Origin: Helicobacter cetorum
Lineage (GTDB): Bacteria; Campylobacterota; Campylobacteria; Campylobacterales; UBA6016
Direction: 5' to 3'
Assembly: GCA_022729705.1 (NCBI GenBank)
Contig: DZAX01000001.1
Coordinates: 94,942-158,941 of the forward strand
Length of the DNA stretch: 64,000 nucleotides
Both the position numbers and the translations under genes were made by a program. Below the pieces are notes generated by a model that saw only the letters and a list, made by a program, of their open reading frames with translations, ran no database searches and was not told the origin of the DNA. The number at the start of each line of letters is the position of its first letter. Position 1 is the stretch's first letter. Shown piece after piece: positions 17,426 to 25,840 of the stretch.

Positions 17426-18445
17426 TTAAGGACAACAAAGCGCATCGCCAAGCGCCAAAATATCCGCCTCGCCCCTCACTGCAAAACGCACATATCCGCT
17501 TTTCATAGCGTCGAAGTTTGAACAATCCCTTATTAATATCTTCTCTCTCGCCAAAATCTCTTGCAAAGCCGCCACAGAGAGCCGCAAGAGTCTAGCGCAT
17601 AAATAGTTTGCCTTGCCCTCAAAAATATATTCAAACACTCCGCTACGCTCAAGCGTCTTGCGTAAAAGCTCCCTATTTGCGTCGTTTTGCTCTTTTGAAC
17701 GCATATCAAAACTTTTGTCGTTTAGAGCCGTCGCCATATAGTATGCGTCAAAGCTAGATAGCTTCCAAAGCGGCTCGCAAGATTTTAGAGCCGCTATATT
17801 TTTGGCGCATGAGGCGACAAAACCAATGCGAACGCCAGCTGCGCCGTAGTATTTGGTTAGCGACTTTACGACGTAGAGTTTTTCGTAGTTTTCCACCTCG
17901 CTTATTAGTGATGCACCATCTGTAAAATCCAAAAACGACTCGTCCACAATAATAGTGCAATCAAGCCCCACCCACTCTCGCAAAAGTGCCGCCGCGTCAT
18001 ATAGTGCGCCATCGGGCGTAGAGGGATTTACAAATACGACCAACGAGCCGCGTTTTGGCTGTTTTGGCTCGCCGTGTCTATCAATAAACGTTATTTTTGC
18101 ATTTTGCAGAGCGGCTATTTTTTTGTACTCCAGATAGATTGGAGCGTATAAAGTGACGCATGAAGGCTTCAAAAATGAAAAAAGCGAGAAGATAGCGGCG
18201 CTTGCTCCATTGTAAAGCTCGATGTTTTTAGCCGGTGCGCCATATCTATGCTCCAACCCCGCCCGAAGCGCCGCATAGTCGTCGCTATTGTATGCGCTCA
18301 AAAACCCAAAATCGCTTGGCGTATCCACGCGAGGCTTTACAAAATTGATATTCGACGAAAAATCTATAATCTCCTCTTGCCTAGCCCCCATGGACTTTGC
18401 AAACCCCGCCGTATCAGCCCCATGTGCATACTCTTTCAACCGCAA
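17426..18445 (-). CDS. Threonine-phosphate decarboxylase-like PLP enzyme (CobD/CobC type)
   Basis: A 339-residue fold-type I PLP enzyme. Schiff-base Lys198 lies in VVKSLTKYYGAAGVRIG, with Asn140-Pro141, Asp168 (IIVDESF) and Arg206 around the cofactor. Homologues decarboxylate L-threonine O-3-phosphate to aminopropanol phosphate, the side-chain substrate of CbiB. Related Campylobacterota enzymes may act on serine phosphate to give ethanolamine phosphate, and the sequence does not decide which. It overlaps cobT by 10 bases. Histidinol-phosphate aminotransferase is an alternative, but the cob context argues against it. Confidence 0.85.
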   Translation of the reverse strand: MRLKEYAHGADTAGFAKSMGARQEEIIDFSSNINFVKPRVDTPSDFGFLSAYNSDDYAALRAGLEHRYGAPAKNIELYNGASAAIFSLFSFLKPSCVTLYAPIYLEYKKIAALQNAKITFIDRHGEPKQPKRGSLVVFVNPSTPDGALYDAAALLREWVGLDCTIIVDESFLDFTDGASLISEVENYEKLYVVKSLTKYYGAAGVRIGFVASCAKNIAALKSCEPLWKLSSFDAYYMATALNDKSFDMRSKEQNDANRELLRKTLERSGVFEYIFEGKANYLCARLLRLSVAALQEILAREKILIRDCSNFDAMKSGYVRFAVRGEADILALGDALCCP

Positions 18446-19920
18446 AACGCCTTATAAATACTCTCCACGCCTTTTAGCATATCCTCCTTGCTTTCGCCGT
18501 GCAAATATGCGTACGCCGTGAGTGCTCCAGCTCCTATCCCCTCTTTTACATACCCCTCCTCATAGAGTCTTAGGTTTTTAAATTCGCTATCCGCAAAGTT
18601 AAACGATGGATGAAAAGCTTTAATCGACGTATCTATCGCTGTTAATAAACCCGCTATATCGCTATTTTTGTCCGTCGCAATCCACTCAGTCGTCACAATG
18701 GCGATACTCTCAAACAACTTTTCATACCCCAAAGCTTTGATAATAGCGCACACCGCCGCCATCTGCGTACCGCCGCCAAGCAGTACCGGCTTTGTCTTTG
18801 AGAGCTCTATCGCAAGCCCCGCCGTAAAAGGCTGCATCGTATCCCCAAAACGAGACAATACGTCAAATACATCAGTTTTGTCAAACTCTTCGCGAGCGAG
18901 AGCCTTTGCGACAACCTCCTCTTTTAGCGTCTTAATCGACGTATTTGCACCGCTAGAGGCAAACGCCCCATCACACTCATGACCAAGAGCCTTAACAACC
19001 GCGTAAGCCGTGGTAGTACCAGCCGGAACGCACTCTGAGAGAATAAAATAATCAGCCAAGTCCGCTATCTCGCCAGCCGTCTTGACGCCCTCGTCAAAAA
19101 GAGCCTTAGCATCCACATCCGCACCCTCCAAAATAGAGTTTGCCGCTTTAAAGCCAAGCGTTTTTACGTTGCATTGCGGCTTTATCGTAAGCCCTGTATC
19201 GACAAAGAATAGTTCAAACGGAACCAAAGCCTTTGCCGCCATACCAATAACCACAGGAGAGGGCGGACCATCCGGAGCTTTTGCAATATCCGGCATAGAT
19301 TTTGGGTATCCTAGCTCCAATACTTCCATATCAAGGGCGGGTGTATATTCAATAAATCCCGGCAGTCCCGCCACGGTAATACCCTCAATTTCAGCTGTTT
19401 TTGTATAACCGCCGGAGAGTACAAACATAGCTTTTTTACCCCTCAAAGCCTCTAAAAATCCTAAATCACCGTGTATGGACTTAATCTCTCCTCCAATTTT
19501 TTCGCAACCGCCCATTATCTCTCTCCAGTTTAAATTAAAATTTTTTTTCACATATTCGTTTTTATGCGGTACGTCGCACAGTGAGCAGTTTTGATGTATC
19601 TTGTCGCCGTATAGCTCTTGTTTGCCCTTCTTTGAAGAGATGGCGCATTCGCTATATATCACAGCACCATCTTTTTGCCCTATTCCGCCGTCAAAAAACC
19701 GAAAGTTTGGGCAGGCGCATAGGTAGCAGTTTAGCGGCTCCATATCGTGACACTTTTTATTTTTGGCGTATAGCGGACAAAAATCGCTTTCACAAAGCCG
19801 CATATTTTTATAATCAAAGTACTCTAATATCTCACTCTCCGCAAAGTCGCGTCCGCATAGTTTTTGGACTATCTTTGCATGTTTGGCGGCGTGAGACTCA
19901 AACCAAGATTTATAACTCAC
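18436..19920 (-). CDS. cobT: CobT phosphoribosyltransferase (archaeal type) fused to an N-terminal cysteine-rich domain
   Basis: A 494-residue protein of two parts. Residues about 150-494 are a CobT of the TIGR00303-like archaeal/cyanobacterial type (VLSGGYTKTAEIEGITVAGLPGFIEYTPALDMEVL; DGPPSPVVIGMAAKAL; SGANTSIKTL). It should activate the lower-ligand base by making its alpha-ribotide from nicotinate mononucleotide. Residues 1-140 form a domain with eleven Cys (22, 43, 48, 57, 65, 68, 70, 92, 112, 115, 139), resembling the cysteine-rich small domain seen as a separate protein in archaeal cobalamin loci. A metal or Fe-S site is likely; its role is unknown. Confidence 0.85.
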   Translation of the reverse strand: MSYKSWFESHAAKHAKIVQKLCGRDFAESEILEYFDYKNMRLCESDFCPLYAKNKKCHDMEPLNCYLCACPNFRFFDGGIGQKDGAVIYSECAISSKKGKQELYGDKIHQNCSLCDVPHKNEYVKKNFNLNWREIMGGCEKIGGEIKSIHGDLGFLEALRGKKAMFVLSGGYTKTAEIEGITVAGLPGFIEYTPALDMEVLELGYPKSMPDIAKAPDGPPSPVVIGMAAKALVPFELFFVDTGLTIKPQCNVKTLGFKAANSILEGADVDAKALFDEGVKTAGEIADLADYFILSECVPAGTTTAYAVVKALGHECDGAFASSGANTSIKTLKEEVVAKALAREEFDKTDVFDVLSRFGDTMQPFTAGLAIELSKTKPVLLGGGTQMAAVCAIIKALGYEKLFESIAIVTTEWIATDKNSDIAGLLTAIDTSIKAFHPSFNFADSEFKNLRLYEEGYVKEGIGAGALTAYAYLHGESKEDMLKGVESIYKAFCG

Positions 19921-19950
19921 TTAAAAGCCTTTTTACTCTAAAATTCACCG

Positions 19951-20778
19951 ATGAGCGTTATAACAAAACTAACATTTAATCAAATATCCGCCGCCACACT
20001 CAGCATGATAGGCGAAGTTGCACAAAATGCGATAGAGTGCGAAAACGGCGTTTCAGACACCGTCTACCGCGTCCAAACACAAGATAAAAGCTTTATCTTA
20101 AAACTATTTGAAAATGCGACATTTGAAGAGGCAAAAGCCGAAAAAGAGCTTTTAGAAAAGCTTAGCTCTTTGCCTGTTTTACAGCACGCCTGTGATATTT
20201 TCGAGCTTGAAAACAAACCGTGCGCCTTGTATGAAGCGACAAAAGGCGCTCACCCCGCCGAAATATCCGTTTTGCATATACGCCAAATAGGCGAGTTTTT
20301 GCGCTCTATGCACACCGCAACCCGCAATCTAACATCCAAAAATCCATCTTTTGCCAAGCTATGCGCATCAAAAAAAGCCGCTGCAAGCTCTACGCCGTTT
20401 GAGCCGTACGCCTATTTATTTGACGAAATGGCACTTTTGTCTGTTGAGGGCGTAATACACGGCGATATATTTCCCGACAACCTCTTTTTTGAGGGCGAAA
20501 AACTTAGCGGCGTTATCGACTTTATCGAAGCTTTTGAGGGCTCTTTTTGTTTTGAGCTCGGCGTTGTCGCTTTTAGCTTTTGCAAAGACAAAGACGAGCT
20601 GGAGCACTCCAAACTATCCGCCCTCGCCGCCTCTTACGAAAATGTTTACGACGAGTCATCCATAGCGCTCGCCGCCTCCTACGCCGCATTGTTTTACGGC
20701 GTTGGGCGATTTTGGCGCAGAGGCGACTATAGCGAGTGCCTTAGCTTTTTGAATAATAGCATCAAAACGCAGCTTTAA
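19951..20778 (+). CDS. APH/homoserine-kinase-II-like small-molecule kinase in the cobalamin cluster
   Basis: A 275-residue kinase of the aminoglycoside phosphotransferase fold: ATP-binding Lys51 in FILKLF, catalytic His170-Gly171-Asp172 with Asn177 (HGDIFPDN), and metal-binding Asp190 (VIDF). It most resembles ThrB2 or choline/ethanolamine-type kinases. A GHMP homoserine kinase (thrB, 29068) already exists here. Divergent from cobT by 30 bases and near the threonine-phosphate decarboxylase, it is a candidate for making the L-threonine phosphate (or ethanolamine phosphate) used in side-chain synthesis. That role is inference. Its 3' end overlaps btuB by 17 bases in convergent orientation. Confidence 0.75.
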   Translation: MSVITKLTFNQISAATLSMIGEVAQNAIECENGVSDTVYRVQTQDKSFILKLFENATFEEAKAEKELLEKLSSLPVLQHACDIFELENKPCALYEATKGAHPAEISVLHIRQIGEFLRSMHTATRNLTSKNPSFAKLCASKKAAASSTPFEPYAYLFDEMALLSVEGVIHGDIFPDNLFFEGEKLSGVIDFIEAFEGSFCFELGVVAFSFCKDKDELEHSKLSALAASYENVYDESSIALAASYAALFYGVGRFWRRGDYSECLSFLNNSIKTQL

Positions 20779-22573
20779 GCCCTAGATAAAAGCTTCGTCC
20801 AGCTGTTGCGTAGCCGTCTACACTTTGATACTCTCTATCTAGTAGATTTTCAAGTTTTAGATAGCCGGATATGGTTTTGTCAAACTTATAATTTACGACT
20901 CCGTTTATCAAAGCGTAGTTTCCAGTTTGAACCGCTTTTGCATTTGTATCAAAGCGTGTTCCAACAAAAGATGAATAGACTCCCGCATGAAGAGCGTCGC
21001 TAAGATACCAATCGACGTTTAAAGAGGCAGAGTCGTGCGCTCTTCTGGCAAGTTCTTTACCGCTTCCGTCAACCGCATGAAGTCTCGTATAAAGCCCGCT
21101 TAGCACGAGAGAGTCCGCAATTTGCGTCTTTGCTTTTAGCTCGTATCCTTGTAGCTTTGAGGTTCCGTCTATATTTTGATAGCCTTTTCCTTGCCAGTTT
21201 ATCAGGTTTTGCACGGTGTTATAAAAATATGTTAGGCTAAGATTTCTATATGCGGCGGACACGTCAAAGCTCTTTATATCCTCAGGTTTCAGATCAAAAT
21301 TTGAGCTGCCCCATGGATTCATCATCTGTGTCAAAGTCGGCGTTTTAAACGCCAAACCATAGTTTGTAAAAAATGAGACATCGCTATTTAACGCATATTT
21401 TGCACCGAGCTTACCGGTGGTTTTTGCGCCAAAAGATGTGTAGTCGTCATATCTCGCCGCCCCCGTTAGCGTAAGCCCCTTGTGCGACACTGTATTTGAG
21501 AGAAAAACCGCTCTTGTCGTATCCTTTTTTTTCACCTCAGAAGATGCGTATTTGGAGTATCTAATATCCATATCTTCCACAGCCGCGCCCGCTGTGAGAG
21601 TTCCAAACCATGCGTATTTGAAGTCGTCTTTTAACTCATAGTTTCTAACGTCGCCTTTGAAGATTTTGACGCTATAAGGCGACGTTTCATCTAGCTCGTC
21701 TCTTTTTGACTCCGCTTTACTTACCTGAAAGCTGACATGATGTGAGTCTGCATCAAAAAGTGCCGCGGCTTTGTACATATCGTAGTCATATCCGCTTCGC
21801 TTTACGGCGTTTGGTGCCATATAGCCGTCATAGTTTGTCACGCCTCTAATAGCGTAGTATTCGCCCTCTACTCTCAGATTTTTTAAGACGTTATAGCCCG
21901 CTTTTAAATTTGCGGTCGTGTTTTGGTAGCCGTCTCTTTCAAACTCATCACCTCTTTTGCCTTTTGGAGCCTGCGCACTAAAGCCATCCGTCAAATATCT
22001 TGATGCGTTCACAGCCAAATCATACCTCTCACGCCCATATTTTGCGCCTGCGTCAAAGCTTTTTGTGTTATAGCTTCCGACCATAGCGTGAGCGTGCGAG
22101 CTAAACCCTTTTTGCGCTTTTTTTGTGACGATATTGACAACTCCCGCCGCCGCGTCGGCTCCCCATATCGGATTTGCGCCTTTAATCAACTCTATACGCT
22201 CAACATCGCTTATGAGCAGATGGGCAAGCTCCGCTCCGCCGTCGGCGCTTGCAAGGTTATTGTATTTTACGCCGTCAATCAAAACAAGCGTATATTTTGT
22301 GTCAAACCCCTGCATAAAAAGCGATGTAGCCGTTCCCATGCCGCCGTTTTGCACAAAACCAGCTCCGCTAATTGACGACAACGCCTCAGTCACGCTCGTA
22401 AAACGCCTCTCTTCAATCTCATCCGCCGTTATCACCTCAATATTTGAAGTGACATTTTCAAGTTTTTGAGCCGCCTTTGAAGCCGCCGTAACCGTAATAG
22501 ACTCTAGCGTCTGAGCGGACGCACCAAACGCCGAAACTCCGGCGATAATAGACAATAGTATACTTCTCTTCAA
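20762..22573 (-). CDS. btuB: TonB-dependent outer-membrane receptor, BtuB-like (cobalamin uptake)
   Basis: A 603-residue TonB-dependent transporter. A Sec signal (MKRSILLSIIAGVSAFGASA) is followed by the TonB box ESITVTA (about 24-30), the plug domain with GGMGTATSLFMQGFDTKYTLVLIDGV and ERIELIKGANPIWGADAAAGVVNIVTKKA, and a beta-barrel ending in a C-terminal Phe. The length equals that of E. coli BtuB. Being next to cobT and the decarboxylase supports a corrinoid substrate, although a siderophore or heme cannot be excluded from sequence. It has a long leader of about 200 nt. Confidence 0.85.
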   Translation of the reverse strand: MKRSILLSIIAGVSAFGASAQTLESITVTAASKAAQKLENVTSNIEVITADEIEERRFTSVTEALSSISGAGFVQNGGMGTATSLFMQGFDTKYTLVLIDGVKYNNLASADGGAELAHLLISDVERIELIKGANPIWGADAAAGVVNIVTKKAQKGFSSHAHAMVGSYNTKSFDAGAKYGRERYDLAVNASRYLTDGFSAQAPKGKRGDEFERDGYQNTTANLKAGYNVLKNLRVEGEYYAIRGVTNYDGYMAPNAVKRSGYDYDMYKAAALFDADSHHVSFQVSKAESKRDELDETSPYSVKIFKGDVRNYELKDDFKYAWFGTLTAGAAVEDMDIRYSKYASSEVKKKDTTRAVFLSNTVSHKGLTLTGAARYDDYTSFGAKTTGKLGAKYALNSDVSFFTNYGLAFKTPTLTQMMNPWGSSNFDLKPEDIKSFDVSAAYRNLSLTYFYNTVQNLINWQGKGYQNIDGTSKLQGYELKAKTQIADSLVLSGLYTRLHAVDGSGKELARRAHDSASLNVDWYLSDALHAGVYSSFVGTRFDTNAKAVQTGNYALINGVVNYKFDKTISGYLKLENLLDREYQSVDGYATAGRSFYLGLKAAF

Positions 22574-22602
22574 AAAAATCCTTTTGTTTTATGGTTAAAT
22601 TT

Positions 22603-22740
22603 TTATTTTTTAATTTGAAGTAAAGGCGGGTGGCGAGAGTCCTGTTGATGTGTTGTTGAAGTCGTTTTGAAGGAAAAAAGAGTACGCAGAGCCCATTGCG
22701 GAGAGCTTTGCTCTTGATACGCAAAATAAGATTCCCGCAT
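22603..22740 (-). other. 45-codon open frame in the btuB leader; possible leader peptide or diverged regulatory RNA
   Basis: ATG at 22740 to TAA at 22603 encodes a 45-residue peptide rich in Gln, Ser and Thr, opening MRESYFAYQEQSSPQ. No Shine-Dalgarno is visible. The same RNA contains, in order, GGGAA, CCGCAAUGG and ACUCUCGCCACCCGCC, which weakly resemble conserved blocks of the cobalamin riboswitch (the last matches about 10 of 16 positions of the B12 box), but the GGUGNRANUCC block is absent. Either reading is unproven. Confidence 0.25.
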
Positions 22741-22783
22741 GGGTAAAATAAAATCTGCTTGATACTCTTTTTGTCATATAGAA

Positions 22784-22789
22784 ATTATA
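22784..22789 (-). promoter_or_regulatory. Probable -10 box of btuB
   Basis: A perfect TATAAT on the minus strand, about 210 bases before the btuB ATG. A TTGACA upstream is 24 bases away, too far to pair with it, so there is no obvious -35. A transcript from here would carry the long leader described above. Confidence 0.45.
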
Positions 22790-22815
22790 GTGGAGTTAGG
22801 CTAAATAAGCAACTG

Positions 22816-22983
22816 TCAAGTTTTACCACATTGCACCATTTTATTTAAAAGAGTGGTGCAAAACTCATCAGGTGAAATCTTAAAATTTTGCGGTTCTATT
22901 TCAAACCAACTCTTCACTGCTTCGCACGATGTTCTGACTTTAAGTTCTTTTTTCAGGTTGTATAGTTTTTTTGGGATATTATA
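22816..22983 (-). pseudogene. IS481-like transposase, C-terminal fragment
   Basis: Reading the minus strand from 22983, the frame encodes about 55 residues: YNIPKKLYNLKKELKVRT, then WFEIEPQNFKISPDEF and a TGA at 22816-22818. The pattern YNxxKKLxxL...Tx...W(F)xxxPxxFxxxP is the usual tail of IS481-family transposases. It has no start and lacks the catalytic core. It overlaps the 3' end of bioD by 31 bases in another frame, so the last residues of BioD are probably IS-derived. The corresponding N-terminal fragment is at 9321-9563. Confidence 0.65.
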
Positions 22984-23591
22984 GTTTTTAAATCTTCCAG
23001 CTCCAAGACCTCTTGGAGGTTTTTTGTAAAAAATGGCTTGCTAACGCTATCAAACTCATCGTTTTCCCTGCGGTTAAATAGGAGTGCATGGGCTATTTGT
23101 CTATTTTTTAGGGTCGATGTTGACAAAAGAGCGTCGTTGATGCACCCAAGCCCTGTATGAGATACCAAAATGGTGAAATCAGCTTTTATCGCCAAATCTA
23201 TCATAAAAAAATCTTTTTCAATAGGCGTAAAAAGTCCGCCGGCACCTTCTATGACGACGACGTCGGCTTTTGTAAAAAGTTTTTTTATTGCGTTATCTAT
23301 GTGACTCGGATCAATATTTTGCGACCCTTTCGCCACAAAAGGAGCCGCCGCAAGAGCAAACCTATATGGGCAAACTTCGTCCAAAGAGAGATATTCGCCG
23401 TATAAAGCGAGATATTTTTTCAAAAGAGCCGTCGCATCTTGCGGAGCGTCTACAGCTCCTGTTTCTATCGGCTTAAACGGAGCCGCTTTTATGCCCATGT
23501 CGCAAAATATCTCCATAAGCTTTAGCGTCGTGTATGTTTTGCCAACCCCCGTCCCCGTGGCTGTTACAAAAATAGTTTGTTTTTTAATCAT
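22953..23591 (-). CDS. bioD: ATP-dependent dethiobiotin synthetase
   Basis: A 212-residue P-loop enzyme that closes the ureido ring of dethiobiotin from 7,8-diaminopelargonate, CO2 and ATP. P-loop GTGVGKT is at 13-19, KPIETGA near 40-46 and the Mg-binding EGAGGLFTPI near 114. The last seven or so codons read across the IS481 relic, so its native C-terminus may have been replaced. It overlaps ppk2 by 8 bases and is the last gene of the long minus-strand run that begins at nadA. Confidence 0.92.
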   Translation of the reverse strand: MIKKQTIFVTATGTGVGKTYTTLKLMEIFCDMGIKAAPFKPIETGAVDAPQDATALLKKYLALYGEYLSLDEVCPYRFALAAAPFVAKGSQNIDPSHIDNAIKKLFTKADVVVIEGAGGLFTPIEKDFFMIDLAIKADFTILVSHTGLGCINDALLSTSTLKNRQIAHALLFNRRENDEFDSVSKPFFTKNLQEVLELEDLKTIISQKNYTT

Positions 23592-24405
23592 TCATTCTTT
23601 GGATAAGTCTGCTATAGATTAGCATTACGTTTGGATCTGTTAGAAGAGAGACTTTTGCGTCCTCTTTGCCGTCATAGTCGATGTGTAGCAAAATATCTTT
23701 TATGATATTTAGTCTAGCGACTCTTTTGTTGTTTGCGTCTATTATCATCCACGGCGTGTACGGCGTATGAGTTCTTGCAAACATCTCCTCTTTAGCTTTT
23801 GTATACTCGTCAAAGTTTTTTTGCGCCAGCTCGTCTATCGGGCTTATTTTCCATCTTTTTAGCGGGTCTTCCAGCCTTGCGGAGAGTCTTTTTTCCTGCG
23901 TCTCTTTTGTAATTGAGAGATAGTATTTGAAAAATATTATGCCGTCATCCACAAGCATCTGCTCAAAAAGCGGCGTTTGTCTTAGAAATCTCTGGTGTTG
24001 CTCTTTTGTGCAAAATCCCATTACTTTTTCCACACCCGCTCTGTTGTACCAGCTTCTATCAAATAGCACTATTTCGCTGGGGTTTGGCAAGTGCGGCACA
24101 TAGCGCTGAAAATACCAGCTGTTCATCTCTGTATCGCTTGGTTTGCCCAGAGCCACGACTCTAGCACCCCTTGGGTTTAGGTGTTCTGTGATGATTTTGA
24201 TAAGACCGCCCTTACCGGCGGCGTCTCGCCCCTCAAAAACTATCAAAATACGTTTACCTTTATCTTTTACCCAGTTTTGGAGCTTGACAAGCTCTATTTG
24301 TAACTCTTCTAGCTCGTCTTCATATATTTTTGCGTCTATTTTTTTGTTTTTTTTCTCCTCTTTTATAGCCCCCCCTTCCGGATGCTCCTTATCTTTTTTG
24401 CTCAT
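23584..24405 (-). CDS. ppk2: Polyphosphate kinase 2
   Basis: A 273-residue PPK2-family enzyme (single-domain length), using polyphosphate to phosphorylate GDP or ADP. Counted from this start, Walker A GRDAAGKGG is at 59-67 and Walker B-like FDRSWYNRAGVEKVMGF begins near 115; the lid region follows. ATG at 24405 is preferred over an in-frame TTG at 24426 because AAGGA lies eight bases before it and it gives a 4-base ATGA overlap with ribD. The N-terminus is Lys/Glu-rich. Which nucleotide is used cannot be stated. Confidence 0.92.
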   Translation of the reverse strand: MSKKDKEHPEGGAIKEEKKNKKIDAKIYEDELEELQIELVKLQNWVKDKGKRILIVFEGRDAAGKGGLIKIITEHLNPRGARVVALGKPSDTEMNSWYFQRYVPHLPNPSEIVLFDRSWYNRAGVEKVMGFCTKEQHQRFLRQTPLFEQMLVDDGIIFFKYYLSITKETQEKRLSARLEDPLKRWKISPIDELAQKNFDEYTKAKEEMFARTHTPYTPWMIIDANNKRVARLNIIKDILLHIDYDGKEDAKVSLLTDPNVMLIYSRLIQRMND

Positions 24406-25421
24406 GTGTTGTTCCTTTTTGCCCAAATTAACAGATCCTTATCTGTTGTGCGAGAGTGTAATATTTTAAAACTTAAATCAATAGCGTCCAAATCGGAGGC
24501 GCCTGATAATTTTGTGGATACAAAAAAAAGATAGTGCGAGACTATATCGCACGTCGCTTTTAGCATTCCACCGCCGCCCTCTATCATTGTAAAGTTATAG
24601 TTTTTTATTGTGTCTAGTGAGTTTGAAATGATAACTTTTCTATTTTTCACTCCAAATAGCGGTATTGTTTTATCAAAAGCGTCTGTTTTTGAGTAGACAA
24701 ATACATCGGGAGCCTTGCCGCCCGTTAGTCTAGCGTCAAGAGTTGGTCTATCTATGCGGGCGGTGTTGGCTCCTATGGCGAGCAAATCTATCTTATCTCT
24801 TATAGCGTGGACTAGACGAAAAGAGTCGTCACAACTTATTTTGCCGCCGGATATTCTGCCGTTCATCGTAAGGGCGAGCTTGAAAAAAGTAAAGCCATCG
24901 CCGTTTTTCCACATAAAAAAAGGCTCCGTTAACTCATGACATGCAAGGTTGTCGGCAAAAATAGTTTTTACGCCGCTTTGGCTTAATATGTCGCATCCGC
25001 CGAGCGCCTCTATATTTTGCTCTTTTGTTCCGACGATTACGCATTGAGGTTTTAGGACTGATAGAAGTTTTGCGCATGAGGGCGTTTTACCCTCGTGTGC
25101 GCACGGCTCCAGAGTGACGTATATGTCGCAATCGTTAAATAGCGTAGTTGCGTTTTGCTTTAAAAAATCGTGGATTTCATGGGATGTTTGAAGTTTTGTG
25201 AGAAGCTCTTTTTTTTCAGAATCGCCTGAGAGAACAAAAAACGCAGCTTTAAGCGCTTCCACCTCTGCGTGAGGCTCTCCGGCTTTTTTGTGAGCCTCCA
25301 AAGAGAGTAGGAGTCCGTTTTTAACAACCGCCGCACCTACTGCCGGATTTGGATATGTAAGAGCTTGATACTCCCATGCTTTTTGGCATGCTAGGTTAAG
25401 AAATTTTGCGGCTATTTCCAC
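24402..25421 (-). CDS. ribD: Bifunctional riboflavin biosynthesis deaminase/reductase
   Basis: A 339-residue enzyme for the second and third steps of riboflavin synthesis. The N-terminal zinc deaminase has His51-Ala-Glu53 (PHAEVEAL), Cys107 (LEPCAHEG) and Cys116 (TPSC); a segment of about 35 residues between them is longer than in E. coli RibD. The C-terminal reductase domain begins near 170 (FFKLALTMNGRISGG). It overlaps rimP by 10 bases and is followed by ppk2. Confidence 0.93.
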   Translation of the reverse strand: MEIAAKFLNLACQKAWEYQALTYPNPAVGAAVVKNGLLLSLEAHKKAGEPHAEVEALKAAFFVLSGDSEKKELLTKLQTSHEIHDFLKQNATTLFNDCDIYVTLEPCAHEGKTPSCAKLLSVLKPQCVIVGTKEQNIEALGGCDILSQSGVKTIFADNLACHELTEPFFMWKNGDGFTFFKLALTMNGRISGGKISCDDSFRLVHAIRDKIDLLAIGANTARIDRPTLDARLTGGKAPDVFVYSKTDAFDKTIPLFGVKNRKVIISNSLDTIKNYNFTMIEGGGGMLKATCDIVSHYLFFVSTKLSGASDLDAIDLSFKILHSRTTDKDLLIWAKRNNT

Positions 25422-25840
25422 TCAAAATAGGTTCTGGCTTTTGATATGTCGTTAAAAGAGAGTTTAACAACTTCGTCCGTTTCAACGCTTATGGAGTCGC
25501 CCTCGACGCTTATGAGTTTGCCTCTTAATTTTACGCCGTTTTTTAGGCTCATCTTTACAAGTTCGCCTACTGATTTTTGAAACTGCTCTAAATTTCTTAG
25601 GTTTCTCTCTATTCCAGGTGAGCCGACTTCAAGGTAGTATTTATCTTTTACAGGTGGATTTGTGTCCAAATACGGCGATAAAACAGCATTTATATCGGCG
25701 CATACATCAAGGTTTACGCCGCCCTCTTTTTGGATGGAAACCCTAAAGATATGACCCTCGTCTCCGGCTTGCACAAGCTCTGCATCGTATAGCGTCGCAC
25801 CAAAACTCTCTACTATTTTTTTTATTTCGTTAATATTCAT
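25412..25840 (-). CDS. rimP: Ribosome maturation factor RimP
   Basis: A 142-residue protein of the RimP family, which assists 30S assembly by helping S9, S19 and S12 bind. The N-terminal alpha/beta domain contains VSIQKEGGVNLDVCADINAVLSP and YYLEVGSPGIERNL, and the C-terminal SH3-like domain follows. It shares 4 bases with rbfA and belongs to the infB-rbfA-rimP translation cluster. Confidence 0.93.
   Translation of the reverse strand: MNINEIKKIVESFGATLYDAELVQAGDEGHIFRVSIQKEGGVNLDVCADINAVLSPYLDTNPPVKDKYYLEVGSPGIERNLRNLEQFQKSVGELVKMSLKNGVKLRGKLISVEGDSISVETDEVVKLSFNDISKARTYFEWK

Noticed and set aside
22458-22724. An 88-codon minus-strand frame running into btuB
   Set aside because: It overlaps the btuB signal peptide region in another frame and has no recognisable features; it starts with TTG and lacks an RBS.
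22574-22783. A standard cobalamin riboswitch upstream of btuB
   Set aside because: Some blocks resemble it, but the GGUGNRANUCC element and a proper B12 box are missing. Kept only as a question under findings, not called as a riboswitch.
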